DNA of 64,000 nt from a halophilic archaeon (GTDB lineage: Archaea; Halobacteriota; Halobacteria; Halobacteriales; Haladaptataceae), in assembly GCA_003298465.1 (NCBI GenBank), contig QNGA01000001.1, positions 310,001 through 374,000 of the forward strand, written 5' to 3'. Below are positions 25,075 to 32,608 of the stretch, piece after piece. The translations under genes were made by a program, and so were the position numbers. The notes beneath the pieces are model-generated. The model was given only the letters and a program-made list of their open reading frames with translations, searched no databases and was not told the origin of the DNA. Position 1 is the first letter of the stretch. Every line of letters begins with the position of its first letter.

Positions 25075-25452
25075 CTATCCGTCGAATCGGTACAGAGACG
25101 TGACGTACGGGAGCCGATTGAACATCCAGTACGCGACCGGAAGTCCGACGATTGTCACCGCGAGGACGGCGGCGACGTTCGCCCAGAGCCAGCTAAGCCA
25201 CCAGCCGACGAGGACGAAGTACACCGCCCGGACGACCAGGGAGCGCTGGCCCCGTCCCGGCCCCGGTTCGAGGCGGGAGCGGGGTTCCTTCAGCGTGAGC
25301 ACGGTCGGCACTAGGTTGATGAGCTTGATGCCCACCGGCAGCAGGAGTACGGTGGCGTTCAGCGCCCACGCGACGTTGACGAGAATCGGGGTCGCCCACC
25401 AGCCGACGAGGAGGAACCACGCGGCCCGGACGAACGGCGAACGTTTACCCAT
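25075..25452 (-). CDS. YccF domain membrane protein
   Basis: A 125-residue protein with two internally similar halves, each built on an FLLVGWW / FVLVGWWLSWLWANVA segment followed by a hydrophobic helix and a GI or GLP turn (VGIKLINLVPTVL; VGLPVAYWMFNRLP). This is the YccF/DUF307 pattern, found in inner-membrane proteins of unknown function. A charged linker (KEPRSRLEPGPGRGQRS) joins the halves. Start ATG 25450-25452. It stands between tRNA-Arg and the UPF0200 gene (divergent). Confidence 0.85.
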   Translation of the reverse strand: MGKRSPFVRAAWFLLVGWWATPILVNVAWALNATVLLLPVGIKLINLVPTVLTLKEPRSRLEPGPGRGQRSLVVRAVYFVLVGWWLSWLWANVAAVLAVTIVGLPVAYWMFNRLPYVTSLYRFDG

Positions 25453-25535
25453 GTCGTCCCCCGAAGCGGCGACGGAACGAAAACCCGTCGCTACTAGCGG
25501 CGCGTCTCACCGCTCCAGTGTACCATAGCACAGCG

Positions 25536-25541
25536 CTTAAG
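25536..25541 (+). promoter_or_regulatory. TATA box of the UPF0200-UPF0201 operon
   Basis: CTTAAG in GCGCTTAAGCAGG is 28 nt upstream of ATG 25567. This supports that ATG, rather than an in-frame GTG at 25552, as the start of a leaderless transcript. Confidence 0.55.
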
Positions 25542-25566
25542 CAGGGTTCGCGTGAACGAAACAACG

Positions 25567-26148
25567 ATGAGAGTCATCGGGACCGTCGGCTTGCCGGGAA
25601 GCGGCAAGGGAGAAGCCGCGGCCGTCGCCGAGGAGCAGGACGTCCCCGTCGTCACGATGGGGGACGTCATCCGGGAAGCGTGCCGCGAGCGCGGCCTCGA
25701 CCCGGCGGAACACCACGGCGCCATCGCCAAGAAGCTCCGCGAAGAAGACGGACCGGACGCCATCGCCCAGCGGTCGCTACCGCGCATCGAGGACGCGCTG
25801 GAGGAGTCCGGGACGGTGCTCGTCGACGGCATCCGCTCCGGCGTCGAGGTCGAACGCTTCGAACAGGCGTTCGGGGACGCGTTCTCGCTCGTCAGCATCG
25901 AAGCGCCGTTCGAGTTGCGGGCCGAGCGCCTCGGCGAACGCGGCCGCGACACCAGCGACGCGGACGTCGAGCGCCTCCGGGAGCGCGACGAGCGCGAACT
26001 CGGGTTCGGTCTCGACCGCGCGATGGAGCGGGCCGACGCGACCATCGACAACAGCGGGTCGCTCGAAGCGTTCCGCGAACAGGTCCGGGCGCTGTTCGAC
26101 GACGGCGTCGCGGGACTCGAACGCGTCCAGGCGGCAGAACAAGCATGA
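25567..26148 (+). CDS. UPF0200-family P-loop kinase (dephospho-CoA kinase/NMP kinase-like)
   Basis: A 193-residue P-loop protein. The Walker A is VGLPGSGKGEAA, followed by VTMGDVIREACRERGL (an NMP-kinase-like acceptor region), VLVDGIRSGVEVERF (Walker B area) and the lid segment RGRDTSDADVERLRERDERE. It belongs to the archaeal UPF0200 family, related to adenylate and dephospho-CoA kinases but of unproven substrate. The archaeal dephospho-CoA kinase proper is the unrelated GTP-dependent type, also in this window. Its TGA overlaps the next start (ATGA), and that coupled neighbour is the UPF0201 gene. Confidence 0.88.
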   Translation: MRVIGTVGLPGSGKGEAAAVAEEQDVPVVTMGDVIREACRERGLDPAEHHGAIAKKLREEDGPDAIAQRSLPRIEDALEESGTVLVDGIRSGVEVERFEQAFGDAFSLVSIEAPFELRAERLGERGRDTSDADVERLRERDERELGFGLDRAMERADATIDNSGSLEAFREQVRALFDDGVAGLERVQAAEQA

Positions 26149-26558
26149 TTTACAGCATCGACGTCCAGATCACGGCCCCGGTGTGCGACACCGAGGTCCC
26201 CGACCGCATCGCCGACGCCATCACGAACGTCTTCCCCGACGCCGACGTGGAGGAGGGCCACGGCGAGATAGTCGCCGAGACCCACACCGTCGAGCACTTC
26301 TCGGAACTGCTCCACCGCCAGGAGATACTCGACACCGCCCGCGGGGAGTTCTTCTCGGACCGCCGCGGCGACACTATCTCGTTCTCGCTGAAGAAGCAGG
26401 CCGCCTTCCAGGAGGTCGTCAACTTCGCGGTCGGCAACCCCGACGAACTCGGCGACATCCACGTCCGCATTCGGGTGACTGAGCCGACCGTCGAGGAGTT
26501 CGTCGACCACGTCGCACCGCCGACGGAGGACGGCAAGCCCGTCACCGACGACTCCTGA
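26145..26558 (+). CDS. UPF0201-family RNA-binding-like protein
   Basis: A 137-residue protein with the UPF0201 pattern: IDVQITAPVCDTEVPDRIADAI at the N-terminus, a middle stretch HTVEHFSELLHRQEILDTAR, and FSLKKQAAFQEVVNF. The fold is RRM-like/ferredoxin-like in solved archaeal relatives, but no biological role is established. ATG 26145 overlaps the preceding stop as ATGA, so translation is coupled to the UPF0200 kinase. A 6-nt gap follows before the alpha/beta hydrolase gene, making a likely three-gene operon. Confidence 0.88.
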   Translation: MIYSIDVQITAPVCDTEVPDRIADAITNVFPDADVEEGHGEIVAETHTVEHFSELLHRQEILDTARGEFFSDRRGDTISFSLKKQAAFQEVVNFAVGNPDELGDIHVRIRVTEPTVEEFVDHVAPPTEDGKPVTDDS

Positions 26559-26564
26559 CGAACC

Positions 26565-27407
26565 ATGCCGACAGCCCACAACGGAGACGTCGAACTCTAC
26601 TACGAGACCGAGGGACCGTCCGACCGCGAGACGGTCGCGTTCGTCGAGGACGCCGGCTACGGCGCGTGGCAGTGGGGCTGGCAGCACGCCGCCGTCGCCG
26701 GGCCGTTCGAGTCGCTGGTCTGGGACAACCGCGGTACCGGGCGCTCGGACGCGCCGCCGAGCGCCCCCCGGCGAGCCGACTCCGGTTCGGAGGCGCCGGG
26801 ACCGTACGACGTCGAGACGATGGCGGCCGACCTCGAAGCCGTGCTGTCGGCCCACGGCGCGCGGAAAGCGCACGTCGTCGGCGCGGGGCTGGGCGGGATG
26901 GTCGCGCTCCAGTACGCCCTCGACCACTCCCGCGCGCGGACGTTGACCCTGCTCGGCACGTCGCCCGGCGGTCCGCGAGCGCGACCGACGCCGACGGACG
27001 TGCGAGAGCAGCTGTTGGTTTCGGAGAAGTCCCGCGACGAACTCCGCGAGTCGCTGCGGCCCGCGATGAGCGAGGCGTTCTTCGCCGCCGACCCCGAGGA
27101 GGTCGTGGAGTGGCGACTGGCGGAGGACGCCGGTCCGGCCGCCCAGCGAGCGCAGTTCGCGGCGATGGACGCCTTCGACGCCAGCGACCGCCTGTACGAG
27201 ATTACAGTCCCGGCGCTGGTGCTCCACGGCACCGCCGACCGCGTCGTCCCGGTGGAGAACGGACGCTCGCTCGCGGAGGACCTTCCGCGGGGCGAACTCC
27301 GGGAGTTCGAGGACGGCTCGCACCTGTTCTTCCTCGAACGGTCGAAGGACGTCAACGACGAACTGCTCGGCTTCCTCGACGAACACGCCGAGCAGGACCT
27401 GGAGTGA
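26565..27407 (+). CDS. Alpha/beta hydrolase-fold protein lacking the usual nucleophile
   Basis: A 280-residue alpha/beta hydrolase fold protein. It has the WDNRGTGRSDAP segment typical of the family and a nucleophile elbow at residues 104-112 reading VVGAGLGGM: the residue expected to be Ser (GxSxG) is Gly 108. The acid (HGTADRVVP) and the His (EDGSHLFFLE) are in place. It may be a non-hydrolytic member, or use another nucleophile. It follows the UPF0201 gene by 6 nt, so it is probably in the same operon. Confidence 0.82.
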   Translation: MPTAHNGDVELYYETEGPSDRETVAFVEDAGYGAWQWGWQHAAVAGPFESLVWDNRGTGRSDAPPSAPRRADSGSEAPGPYDVETMAADLEAVLSAHGARKAHVVGAGLGGMVALQYALDHSRARTLTLLGTSPGGPRARPTPTDVREQLLVSEKSRDELRESLRPAMSEAFFAADPEEVVEWRLAEDAGPAAQRAQFAAMDAFDASDRLYEITVPALVLHGTADRVVPVENGRSLAEDLPRGELREFEDGSHLFFLERSKDVNDELLGFLDEHAEQDLE

Positions 27408-27489
27408 CCGCGCCGTCCCGCGGTCGACGCGCGGTTTCGCGGACGAGCGTCCGGTCGGGCGAGCGGCGCGACGATACCGTAACGATGCC

Positions 27490-27496
27490 TTTAAAC
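27490..27496 (+). promoter_or_regulatory. TATA box of rps19e
   Basis: TTTAAAC in ATGCCTTTAAACGCC lies 27 nt before ATG 27520, giving a leaderless ribosomal-protein mRNA. Confidence 0.65.
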
Positions 27497-27519
27497 GCCG
27501 CGGAAGGGAAATCAGTCCC

Positions 27520-27975
27520 ATGACGACGCTCTACGACGTTCCGGCGGATGCGCTCATCGACGCGCTCGCCGAGGACTTCGAGGATCGACTCGACCAGCCC
27601 GACTGGGCGCAGTTCGTGAAGACGGGCGAACAGCGAGAACTCCCGCCCGAGCAGGAAGACTTCTGGGCGCGACGCGCCGCCAGTCTCCTGCGGAAGGTCG
27701 CGACCAACGAACCCATCGGCGTCGAGCGCCTGGCGACCGAGTACGGCGGCAAGAAGGGCGGTTCGACCCGCTACCGCGTCGCCCCCGAACACCGCACCGA
27801 CGGCAGTCGGAAGGTCATCCGGACCATCCTGCAGCAGCTCGAGGACGAGGACCTCATCCAGGTCAGCGACGGCGAAGGTCGTCGGGTCACCGCCGAGGGT
27901 CGCAGTCTCCTCGACGACACGGCGGGCGAGGTCATGGAGGACCTCGACCGTCCGGAACTCGAACGCTACGCCTGA
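27520..27975 (+). CDS. rps19e: Ribosomal protein S19e
   Basis: A 151-residue small-subunit protein of the archaeal/eukaryotic S19e family. It starts TTLYDVPADALIDALAEDF and carries family stretches DWAQFVKTGEQRELPPEQED, FWARRAASLLRKVAT, YGGKKGGSTRYRVAPEH and a winged-helix-like C-terminal half (IRTILQQLEDEDLIQVSDGEG). Length is normal for archaea. In archaea this gene usually lies next to PDCD5, as here (99-bp gap), and works in maturation of the 30S subunit. Confidence 0.96.
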   Translation: MTTLYDVPADALIDALAEDFEDRLDQPDWAQFVKTGEQRELPPEQEDFWARRAASLLRKVATNEPIGVERLATEYGGKKGGSTRYRVAPEHRTDGSRKVIRTILQQLEDEDLIQVSDGEGRRVTAEGRSLLDDTAGEVMEDLDRPELERYA

Positions 27976-28074
27976 GCCTCCGTCGACGAGCCGTTCTCGC
28001 TCCGGAGAGTTCGCAGCGCAATACCCCGCTCCGTAATAGTTTTTGCCAGTGGACAGTAAGTAACACGTAGAGCT

Positions 28075-28416
28075 ATGAGTGGCAGTCCTGACGACGAACG
28101 ACTCGAAGAACTCCGCAAACAGAAGATGGAGGAGCTGAAAGAGCAGGAGGGTCAGGAGGAGGCCCAGCAGCAGGCTCAACAGCAGGCCGACGCCCAGAAG
28201 CAGGCGATGCTTCGCAAGCACCTCACCGACGGTGCGCGCAAGAGACTCAACTCCGTGCGGATGAGCAAGCCGCAGTTCGCCGAGCAGGTCGAGCGCCAGG
28301 TCGTCGCGCTCGCCCAGAGCGGTCGTATCAACGGCAAGATAGACGAGGACAAGATGAAAGAGATCCTCCGCGAACTGAAACCCGACTCCAAGAGCTTCAA
28401 CATCCGTCGCCGCTGA
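28075..28416 (+). CDS. PDCD5/TFAR19-family DNA-binding protein
   Basis: A 113-residue protein. Residues 1-45 are a long charged, Gln-rich helix; the core [24 protein letters not shown] and [20 protein letters not shown] are the hallmark of the PDCD5 family. Archaeal members bind DNA and are linked by context to ribosomal protein S19e; the precise role is not settled. The following gene starts after a one-base gap (TGA-G-ATG), so the two are certainly on one mRNA. Confidence 0.93.
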   Translation: MSGSPDDERLEELRKQKMEELKEQEGQEEAQQQAQQQADAQKQAMLRKHLTDGARKRLNSVRMSKPQFAEQVERQVVALAQSGRINGKIDEDKMKEILRELKPDSKSFNIRRR

Positions 28417-28417
28417 G

Positions 28418-29017
28418 ATGGACCTCGGACTCCTCTACAGCGGGGGCAAGGATTCGACGCTCGCCGCCCTCCTGCTCGACGACTTCTACGACGTGACGCT
28501 CGTCACCGCCCACCTCGGCGTCACCGACGACTGGCGACACGCCCGGGAGACGGCCGAGGCCACCGGATTCGCCTTCGAGACGGTGGAACTCGACGACGAC
28601 GACGCCACGGAGGCGGTCGAACAGATGGTCGAGGACGGCTACCCCCGGAACGGCATCCAGCAGGTTCACCAGCGCGCGCTCGAAGCCGTGGCGGAGATGG
28701 ACTTCGACGCCGTCGCCGACGGGACCCGACGAGACGACCGCGTACCGACCGTCTCCCGCGCGCAGGCCCAGAGCCTGGAGGACCGCCACGGCGTCGACTA
28801 CATCGTTCCGCTGGCGGGGTTCGGTCGCGGTGCGGTCGACCGCCTCGTCGAGGCGAACCTCTCGGTCGAGTCCGGGCCGAGCGAGGAGGTCCGGAAGGCC
28901 GACTACGAGGCGGAACTCCGGGCGCTGCTGGCCCGCGAGCACGGCGAGGACGCCGTCGAAGACGTGTTCCCGGACCACGAACAGACGTACGTCACCGGAC
29001 TGATCGCCGACCGCTGA
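28418..29017 (+). CDS. PP-loop ATP pyrophosphatase-like protein
   Basis: A 199-residue protein of the adenine-nucleotide alpha-hydrolase (PP-loop) superfamily. The PP-loop is LLYSGGKDSTLAAL at residues 5-18. Further conserved-looking stretches are GYPRNGIQQVHQRAL and DAVADGTRRDDRVPTVSRAQAQSLE, the second being typical of ATP-pyrophosphatases that activate an RNA or small-molecule carbonyl. No substrate-specific domain is seen, so the reaction is unknown. Its position one base after PDCD5 and downstream of S19e suggests a link to translation or tRNA modification; that is inference. Confidence 0.85.
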   Translation: MDLGLLYSGGKDSTLAALLLDDFYDVTLVTAHLGVTDDWRHARETAEATGFAFETVELDDDDATEAVEQMVEDGYPRNGIQQVHQRALEAVAEMDFDAVADGTRRDDRVPTVSRAQAQSLEDRHGVDYIVPLAGFGRGAVDRLVEANLSVESGPSEEVRKADYEAELRALLAREHGEDAVEDVFPDHEQTYVTGLIADR

Positions 29018-29033
29018 GTTCCGGCGTCCCGTC

Positions 29034-29918
29034 TCACTCGGTCGGCGGCGCGACGTCGGTCTCCTTCGCGGCGTTCCGCCAGGAGTGGACCGGACGCCAG
29101 TCGAGCGTCGACCGCGCCTTGGCCGTCGAGAGCGCCGGGTCGTCGCCGGAGACGGCACAGTCTTCCGGCATCTGGTCGAACGTCTCCCGGAGCGCCTGCT
29201 CGATGGGTCGGTCGAGGTAGTTGTCCGCCGCCGCCACGAGGAACGGTTCGTGGCCGTCGAAGTCGCCCGCCAGCGCCCGTTCGACGGCGCTGGCCAGGTC
29301 CCGAACGTCGACGTACGACCAGAAGTTGCTCGCGCCCGCCGCGAGGTCGCCGCGAACGTCCCGGCAGTCGTAGTCGCCGGGGTACTGCACCCAGGAGGAA
29401 CGCAGCGAGGCGACGGGGACGTCGTGGCGACGGGCGACCATCCCGGCTATCTCTTCGCCGACCACCTTCGCGGTGCCGTGCGGGTCCTCGGGCCGCCGCG
29501 GATGCGCCTCGTCGACCGGGAGATACTCGGGGGGCGTCCGGTTGGCGGCACACGAGAGCCCGTAGGCGCTCTCGCTCGACGCCCACGCGATGCGAGCGTC
29601 GTTGCGTCCGGCCGCGGTGAGGACGTTGTACGCGCTCGTCACCTCGTTCTCGAACACGCGCATGCCGGCGTGGCGCTCCGGCGACGGGAGCGCCGTCCAG
29701 TGGACGACCGCGTCGGGGTCGACGCTCCGCACGAGTTCCGCCGTCTCCGACTGGTCGGTCAGGTCGGCGGCCCGGAACGCCACGCGGTCCCGAGCGTCGA
29801 CGCCGTCCGGACACGAGAGGTCAACGCAGGTCACGTCCCACCCGTCCACGTCGAGATATCCCGTGAGCCACCGCACCGAGCGGTCGCTCCCCCCAGTCAC
29901 AAGGACGGAATCAGCCAT
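29034..29918 (-). CDS. NAD-dependent epimerase/dehydratase-like (extended SDR) with altered active site
   Basis: A 294-residue extended short-chain dehydrogenase. The N-terminal dinucleotide motif is VLVTGGSDRSVRWL, less regular than GxxGxxG. The Ser of the active site is in WASSESAYG (about residue 116), but the YxxxK motif reads DPHGTAKVVGE: His 147 replaces the catalytic Tyr while Lys 151 remains. The C-terminal half resembles sugar-nucleotide epimerases (WSYVDVRDLASAVERAL; RSTLDWRPVHSWR). It may be inactive or use His as the base. It is convergent with the PP-loop gene, 16 bp apart. Confidence 0.85.
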   Translation of the reverse strand: MADSVLVTGGSDRSVRWLTGYLDVDGWDVTCVDLSCPDGVDARDRVAFRAADLTDQSETAELVRSVDPDAVVHWTALPSPERHAGMRVFENEVTSAYNVLTAAGRNDARIAWASSESAYGLSCAANRTPPEYLPVDEAHPRRPEDPHGTAKVVGEEIAGMVARRHDVPVASLRSSWVQYPGDYDCRDVRGDLAAGASNFWSYVDVRDLASAVERALAGDFDGHEPFLVAAADNYLDRPIEQALRETFDQMPEDCAVSGDDPALSTAKARSTLDWRPVHSWRNAAKETDVAPPTE

Positions 29919-30151
29919 ACTGGAACCTCGACGTTTGAGTCTTGGCCATGTGAACAGGCAAGTCCGGTTCTCCGGTAAACATTCTGGCTCCTCGCCGTCA
30001 GATTTCCCTCACGAGGGACGCAGAGAAAGCCCGTCTGGAAAACGTCCGAGCAGTCACACCGTTCCGACCGGCGGAACCGCACCGACGCCGCCGGCATTCT
30101 CGCGCGAAGTTCGGCCCCGGCGGCGAACCGACCCCCGCCGAGCAACGAATC

Positions 30152-30158
30152 TTTAAAC
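30152..30158 (+). promoter_or_regulatory. TATA box of htpX
   Basis: TTTAAAC in ATCTTTAAACGG lies 27 nt before ATG 30182. The 263-bp gap between the divergent epimerase-like gene and htpX holds no other feature. Confidence 0.6.
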
Positions 30159-30181
30159 GGTCCCAATCCCTAGACGAGCGT

Positions 30182-31054
30182 ATGAAATGGAAGGCAGACT
30201 GGGGGCTTCGGGCCCGGATGGGCCTGACGATGTTCCTGCTGTTCGCGCTGTACGTCGTCTTCGTCGGCGTGCTGTGGGCGTACTCGGGGAACCTGTTGCT
30301 CATCGTGTTGCTCATGGGGAGCTTCTCGCTCGGCCAGTTCTTCTTCAGCGACAAACTGACGCTGTGGAGCATGGGCGCGAAGGAGGTGAGCGAGAACGAG
30401 TACCCCGAACTGCACGGGACGGTCGGTCGACTCTCCCAGCAGGCCGACTTGCCGAAGCCGAAGGTCGCCGTCGTCGACAGTCGCGTGCCGAACGCCTTCG
30501 CGACCGGCCGCTCGCAGAAGAACGCCGCCGTCTGCGTGACGACGGGGCTGCTGAACGTGCTGGACCGCGACGAACTCGAGGGCGTGCTCGCCCACGAACT
30601 CGCCCACGTGAAGAACCGCGACATGATGGTGATGACCATCGCGTCGTTCCTCTCGACCATCGCGTTCCTGGTCGTGCGCTGGGGCTGGTGGTTCGGCGGC
30701 GGCGACCGGCGCAACCAGGCACCCATCTGGGTCGCCATCCTCGCGTCGCTGGTCGTCTGGATAGTGAGCTACTTCCTCATCCGCGCGCTGTCGCGGTACC
30801 GGGAGTTCGCGGCCGACCGTGGCGGTGCGACGATCACCGGAAAACCGTCGGCGCTGGCGTCCGCACTGCTGACCATCGACGGTCGAATGGACCGCGTGCC
30901 CCAGGACGACCTCCGCGAGGAGTCGGAGATGAACGCGTTCTTCATCATCCCCGTCAAGAGCGGCTTCGTCGGAAAGCTGTTCAGCACGCACCCGAGCACC
31001 GAGCGCCGCGTCGAGAAACTGCGCGAACTCGAACGCCAGATGGAGTCGGCCTAA
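30182..31054 (+). CDS. htpX: HtpX-like membrane zinc metalloprotease (M48)
   Basis: A 290-residue M48 protease. Two N-terminal membrane helices (MFLLFALYVVFVGVLWAY and LLLIVLLMGSFSLGQFFF) precede the zinc site HELAHVKNRD near residue 139, with the third ligand Glu in YREFAADRGGA. Two further helices follow the HExxH motif. HtpX removes damaged or misfolded membrane proteins in the cytoplasmic membrane. The C-terminus STHPSTERRVEKLREL is typical. It is preceded by a strong TATA box and appears to be a single-gene transcript. Confidence 0.94.
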   Translation: MKWKADWGLRARMGLTMFLLFALYVVFVGVLWAYSGNLLLIVLLMGSFSLGQFFFSDKLTLWSMGAKEVSENEYPELHGTVGRLSQQADLPKPKVAVVDSRVPNAFATGRSQKNAAVCVTTGLLNVLDRDELEGVLAHELAHVKNRDMMVMTIASFLSTIAFLVVRWGWWFGGGDRRNQAPIWVAILASLVVWIVSYFLIRALSRYREFAADRGGATITGKPSALASALLTIDGRMDRVPQDDLREESEMNAFFIIPVKSGFVGKLFSTHPSTERRVEKLRELERQMESA

Positions 31055-31127
31055 TTTAACTGCGGCGTCGGGCGCACCCGACCCGCAGACACATTTCCTC
31101 GCGGCACCAGTGTACGGTGGGGTTTCC

Positions 31128-31994
31128 ATGTCAGAGGAGAGCGACAAGTACCCGGAGGAGTCCGGTCGCCGACGGTTCGTCAAGGGCGTCGTCGGCAGCG
31201 CGGCGCTCGCCAGCGTCGGCGTCGGCAGCGCCACCCTCCTGAACGTATCGACCGAACCGTCCGGTAGCGGCGGGGGAATCACGCAGTACTTCGGCATCGA
31301 GATCGTCGACGGGCCGGCACCGAGGGGGATGCCGCAGATCCCCATCGAGATAGACGACGAGGGGTTCCTGCAGGGCGTGTTCCCGGAACCCCAGACCGTC
31401 GAACGGCAGGGCCGGGAGGTCCAGGTCGCCCAGACGCAGATCGGCGGCATCACCTACTCCGCGGAGTGGTTCCAGTACTGCGGCGTCCAGACGTACCCCG
31501 GGGTCCGCCCGGACTCCGACCAGGACAACTACTTCCGGTACGCGGAAAGCTCGGAGTACGAGTGGCAGACGCAGGAGGTGTCGGCCGGCGACCGGGTGAA
31601 CGTCTCCGACTTCGAGGACTACGAGACGTGGGGGAACGGCATCGGCGTGGCGGGGCTGGGCAAGCCGGCGATGGCGACGTGGCGCTCCCAGGACGTGCCG
31701 CCGTCGGGGACGTTACCCGTCCAGGTGCTTCGCGTCTCGCCGGACCAGTTCGAGCGGATGCAGGAGAACGTCGACGCCGGTCAGTGGCTGGAGGCGAGCA
31801 TGCAGGAGAACTTCGTGGCGTGGCTCAACAAGTGCACGCACTTCTGTTGCGTTCCGGCGTTCAAGGGGACGCCCCAGAGCGCCAAGTTCGGCGCCGCCAA
31901 CGACGTCTACTGCCCCTGCCACCAGTCGGTGTACGACCCGTTCAACCCGCAGGAGTACACGTTCGTCGCACTGCCGCGGCCCGAGGACGAGTGA
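31128..31994 (+). CDS. Rieske [2Fe-2S] protein with Tat signal
   Basis: A 288-residue protein. The N-terminus GRRRFVKGVVGSAAL is a Tat-type signal that also serves as a membrane anchor in Rieske proteins. The cluster motifs are near the C-terminus: CTHFCC (Cys 236, His 238, Cys 241) and CPCHQS (Cys 262, His 265), with Cys 241/264 placed for the usual disulfide; Gly of the first box is replaced by a Cys. It is probably the Rieske subunit of a haloarchaeal menaquinol:acceptor oxidoreductase, yet no cytochrome b gene is adjacent. Start ATG 31128. It ends one base from the convergent DsrE-like gene. Confidence 0.88.
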   Translation: MSEESDKYPEESGRRRFVKGVVGSAALASVGVGSATLLNVSTEPSGSGGGITQYFGIEIVDGPAPRGMPQIPIEIDDEGFLQGVFPEPQTVERQGREVQVAQTQIGGITYSAEWFQYCGVQTYPGVRPDSDQDNYFRYAESSEYEWQTQEVSAGDRVNVSDFEDYETWGNGIGVAGLGKPAMATWRSQDVPPSGTLPVQVLRVSPDQFERMQENVDAGQWLEASMQENFVAWLNKCTHFCCVPAFKGTPQSAKFGAANDVYCPCHQSVYDPFNPQEYTFVALPRPEDE

Positions 31995-31995
31995 G

Positions 31996-32517
31996 TCAGG
32001 GCGTCTTGACGTAGGCGTACCCCTGCGACTGGAGTTTCGTGAGTTCGCCGACGCCGGCGGGGACCGTCTCGACGCCCTCCAGCAGGTCGTCGTTCGAGTA
32101 GTCGAACGCCTCCATGCTGTTGGCGCACGCCTCGAACGCGACGCCATTCTCGGCGAGCGACCGCACTTTCTCCGGAACGGTCGAGTCCGTCGTGAGGAGT
32201 TTGATGCCGACGCCGTTGGCGACGAGCGCGACCCGCTCGACGTCCGTGGTGCCGTCGTCGAGGAGGTTCTTCGCGTTCGCGGTGGCGTGTTTCTGGTGCT
32301 CTTCGCCGCTGCTGAAGTGGAAGACCGTGCTCATGGTTGTCGTCTCCGTGGTCGTCGTTTCGGTGTCCGTTTCGGTGGTCGCGGTCGAGTCCGTCCCGGT
32401 TTCGGCGTCGGTCGGCGTCGTTTCGCTGTCGGTGCCCGTGCCGGAACAGCCCGCGAGCGCGACCGCGGTGCCGGCACCCGCCAGTTCGAGGAACCGACGG
32501 CGAGAGTGGGTTTTCAT
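31996..32517 (-). CDS. DsrE-family domain lipoprotein exported by Tat
   Basis: A 173-residue protein. The N-terminus SRRRFLELAGAGTAVALAGC combines a twin-Arg motif with a lipobox, so it should be exported folded and lipid-anchored. A Thr/Glu-rich stalk (residues ~22-62) leads to a DsrE-like domain (TVFHFSSGEEHQKHATANAK onward) with the conserved Cys in AFEACANSMEAF. Cytoplasmic DsrE proteins relay sulfur; an exported form facing outward is less usual. Start is ATG 32515-32517; an upstream in-frame ATG adds three residues. The convergent Rieske gene may be linked through redox function. Confidence 0.85.
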   Translation of the reverse strand: MKTHSRRRFLELAGAGTAVALAGCSGTGTDSETTPTDAETGTDSTATTETDTETTTTETTTMSTVFHFSSGEEHQKHATANAKNLLDDGTTDVERVALVANGVGIKLLTTDSTVPEKVRSLAENGVAFEACANSMEAFDYSNDDLLEGVETVPAGVGELTKLQSQGYAYVKTP

Positions 32518-32608
32518 CGGTCGCACTGAGGGGGCGAATCGTCTTTGTTAACTGGTACATAAAATCGCGGGCGCTCGGTCGACCCTCCGAGCCGTCGTCT
32601 CCGTCCGC

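Noticed and set aside
31128..32517. Possible sulfur-oxidation (dsr/sox) locus because of the DsrE domain
   Set aside because: No other dsr, sox or tus gene is present; one DsrE-like domain is not enough.
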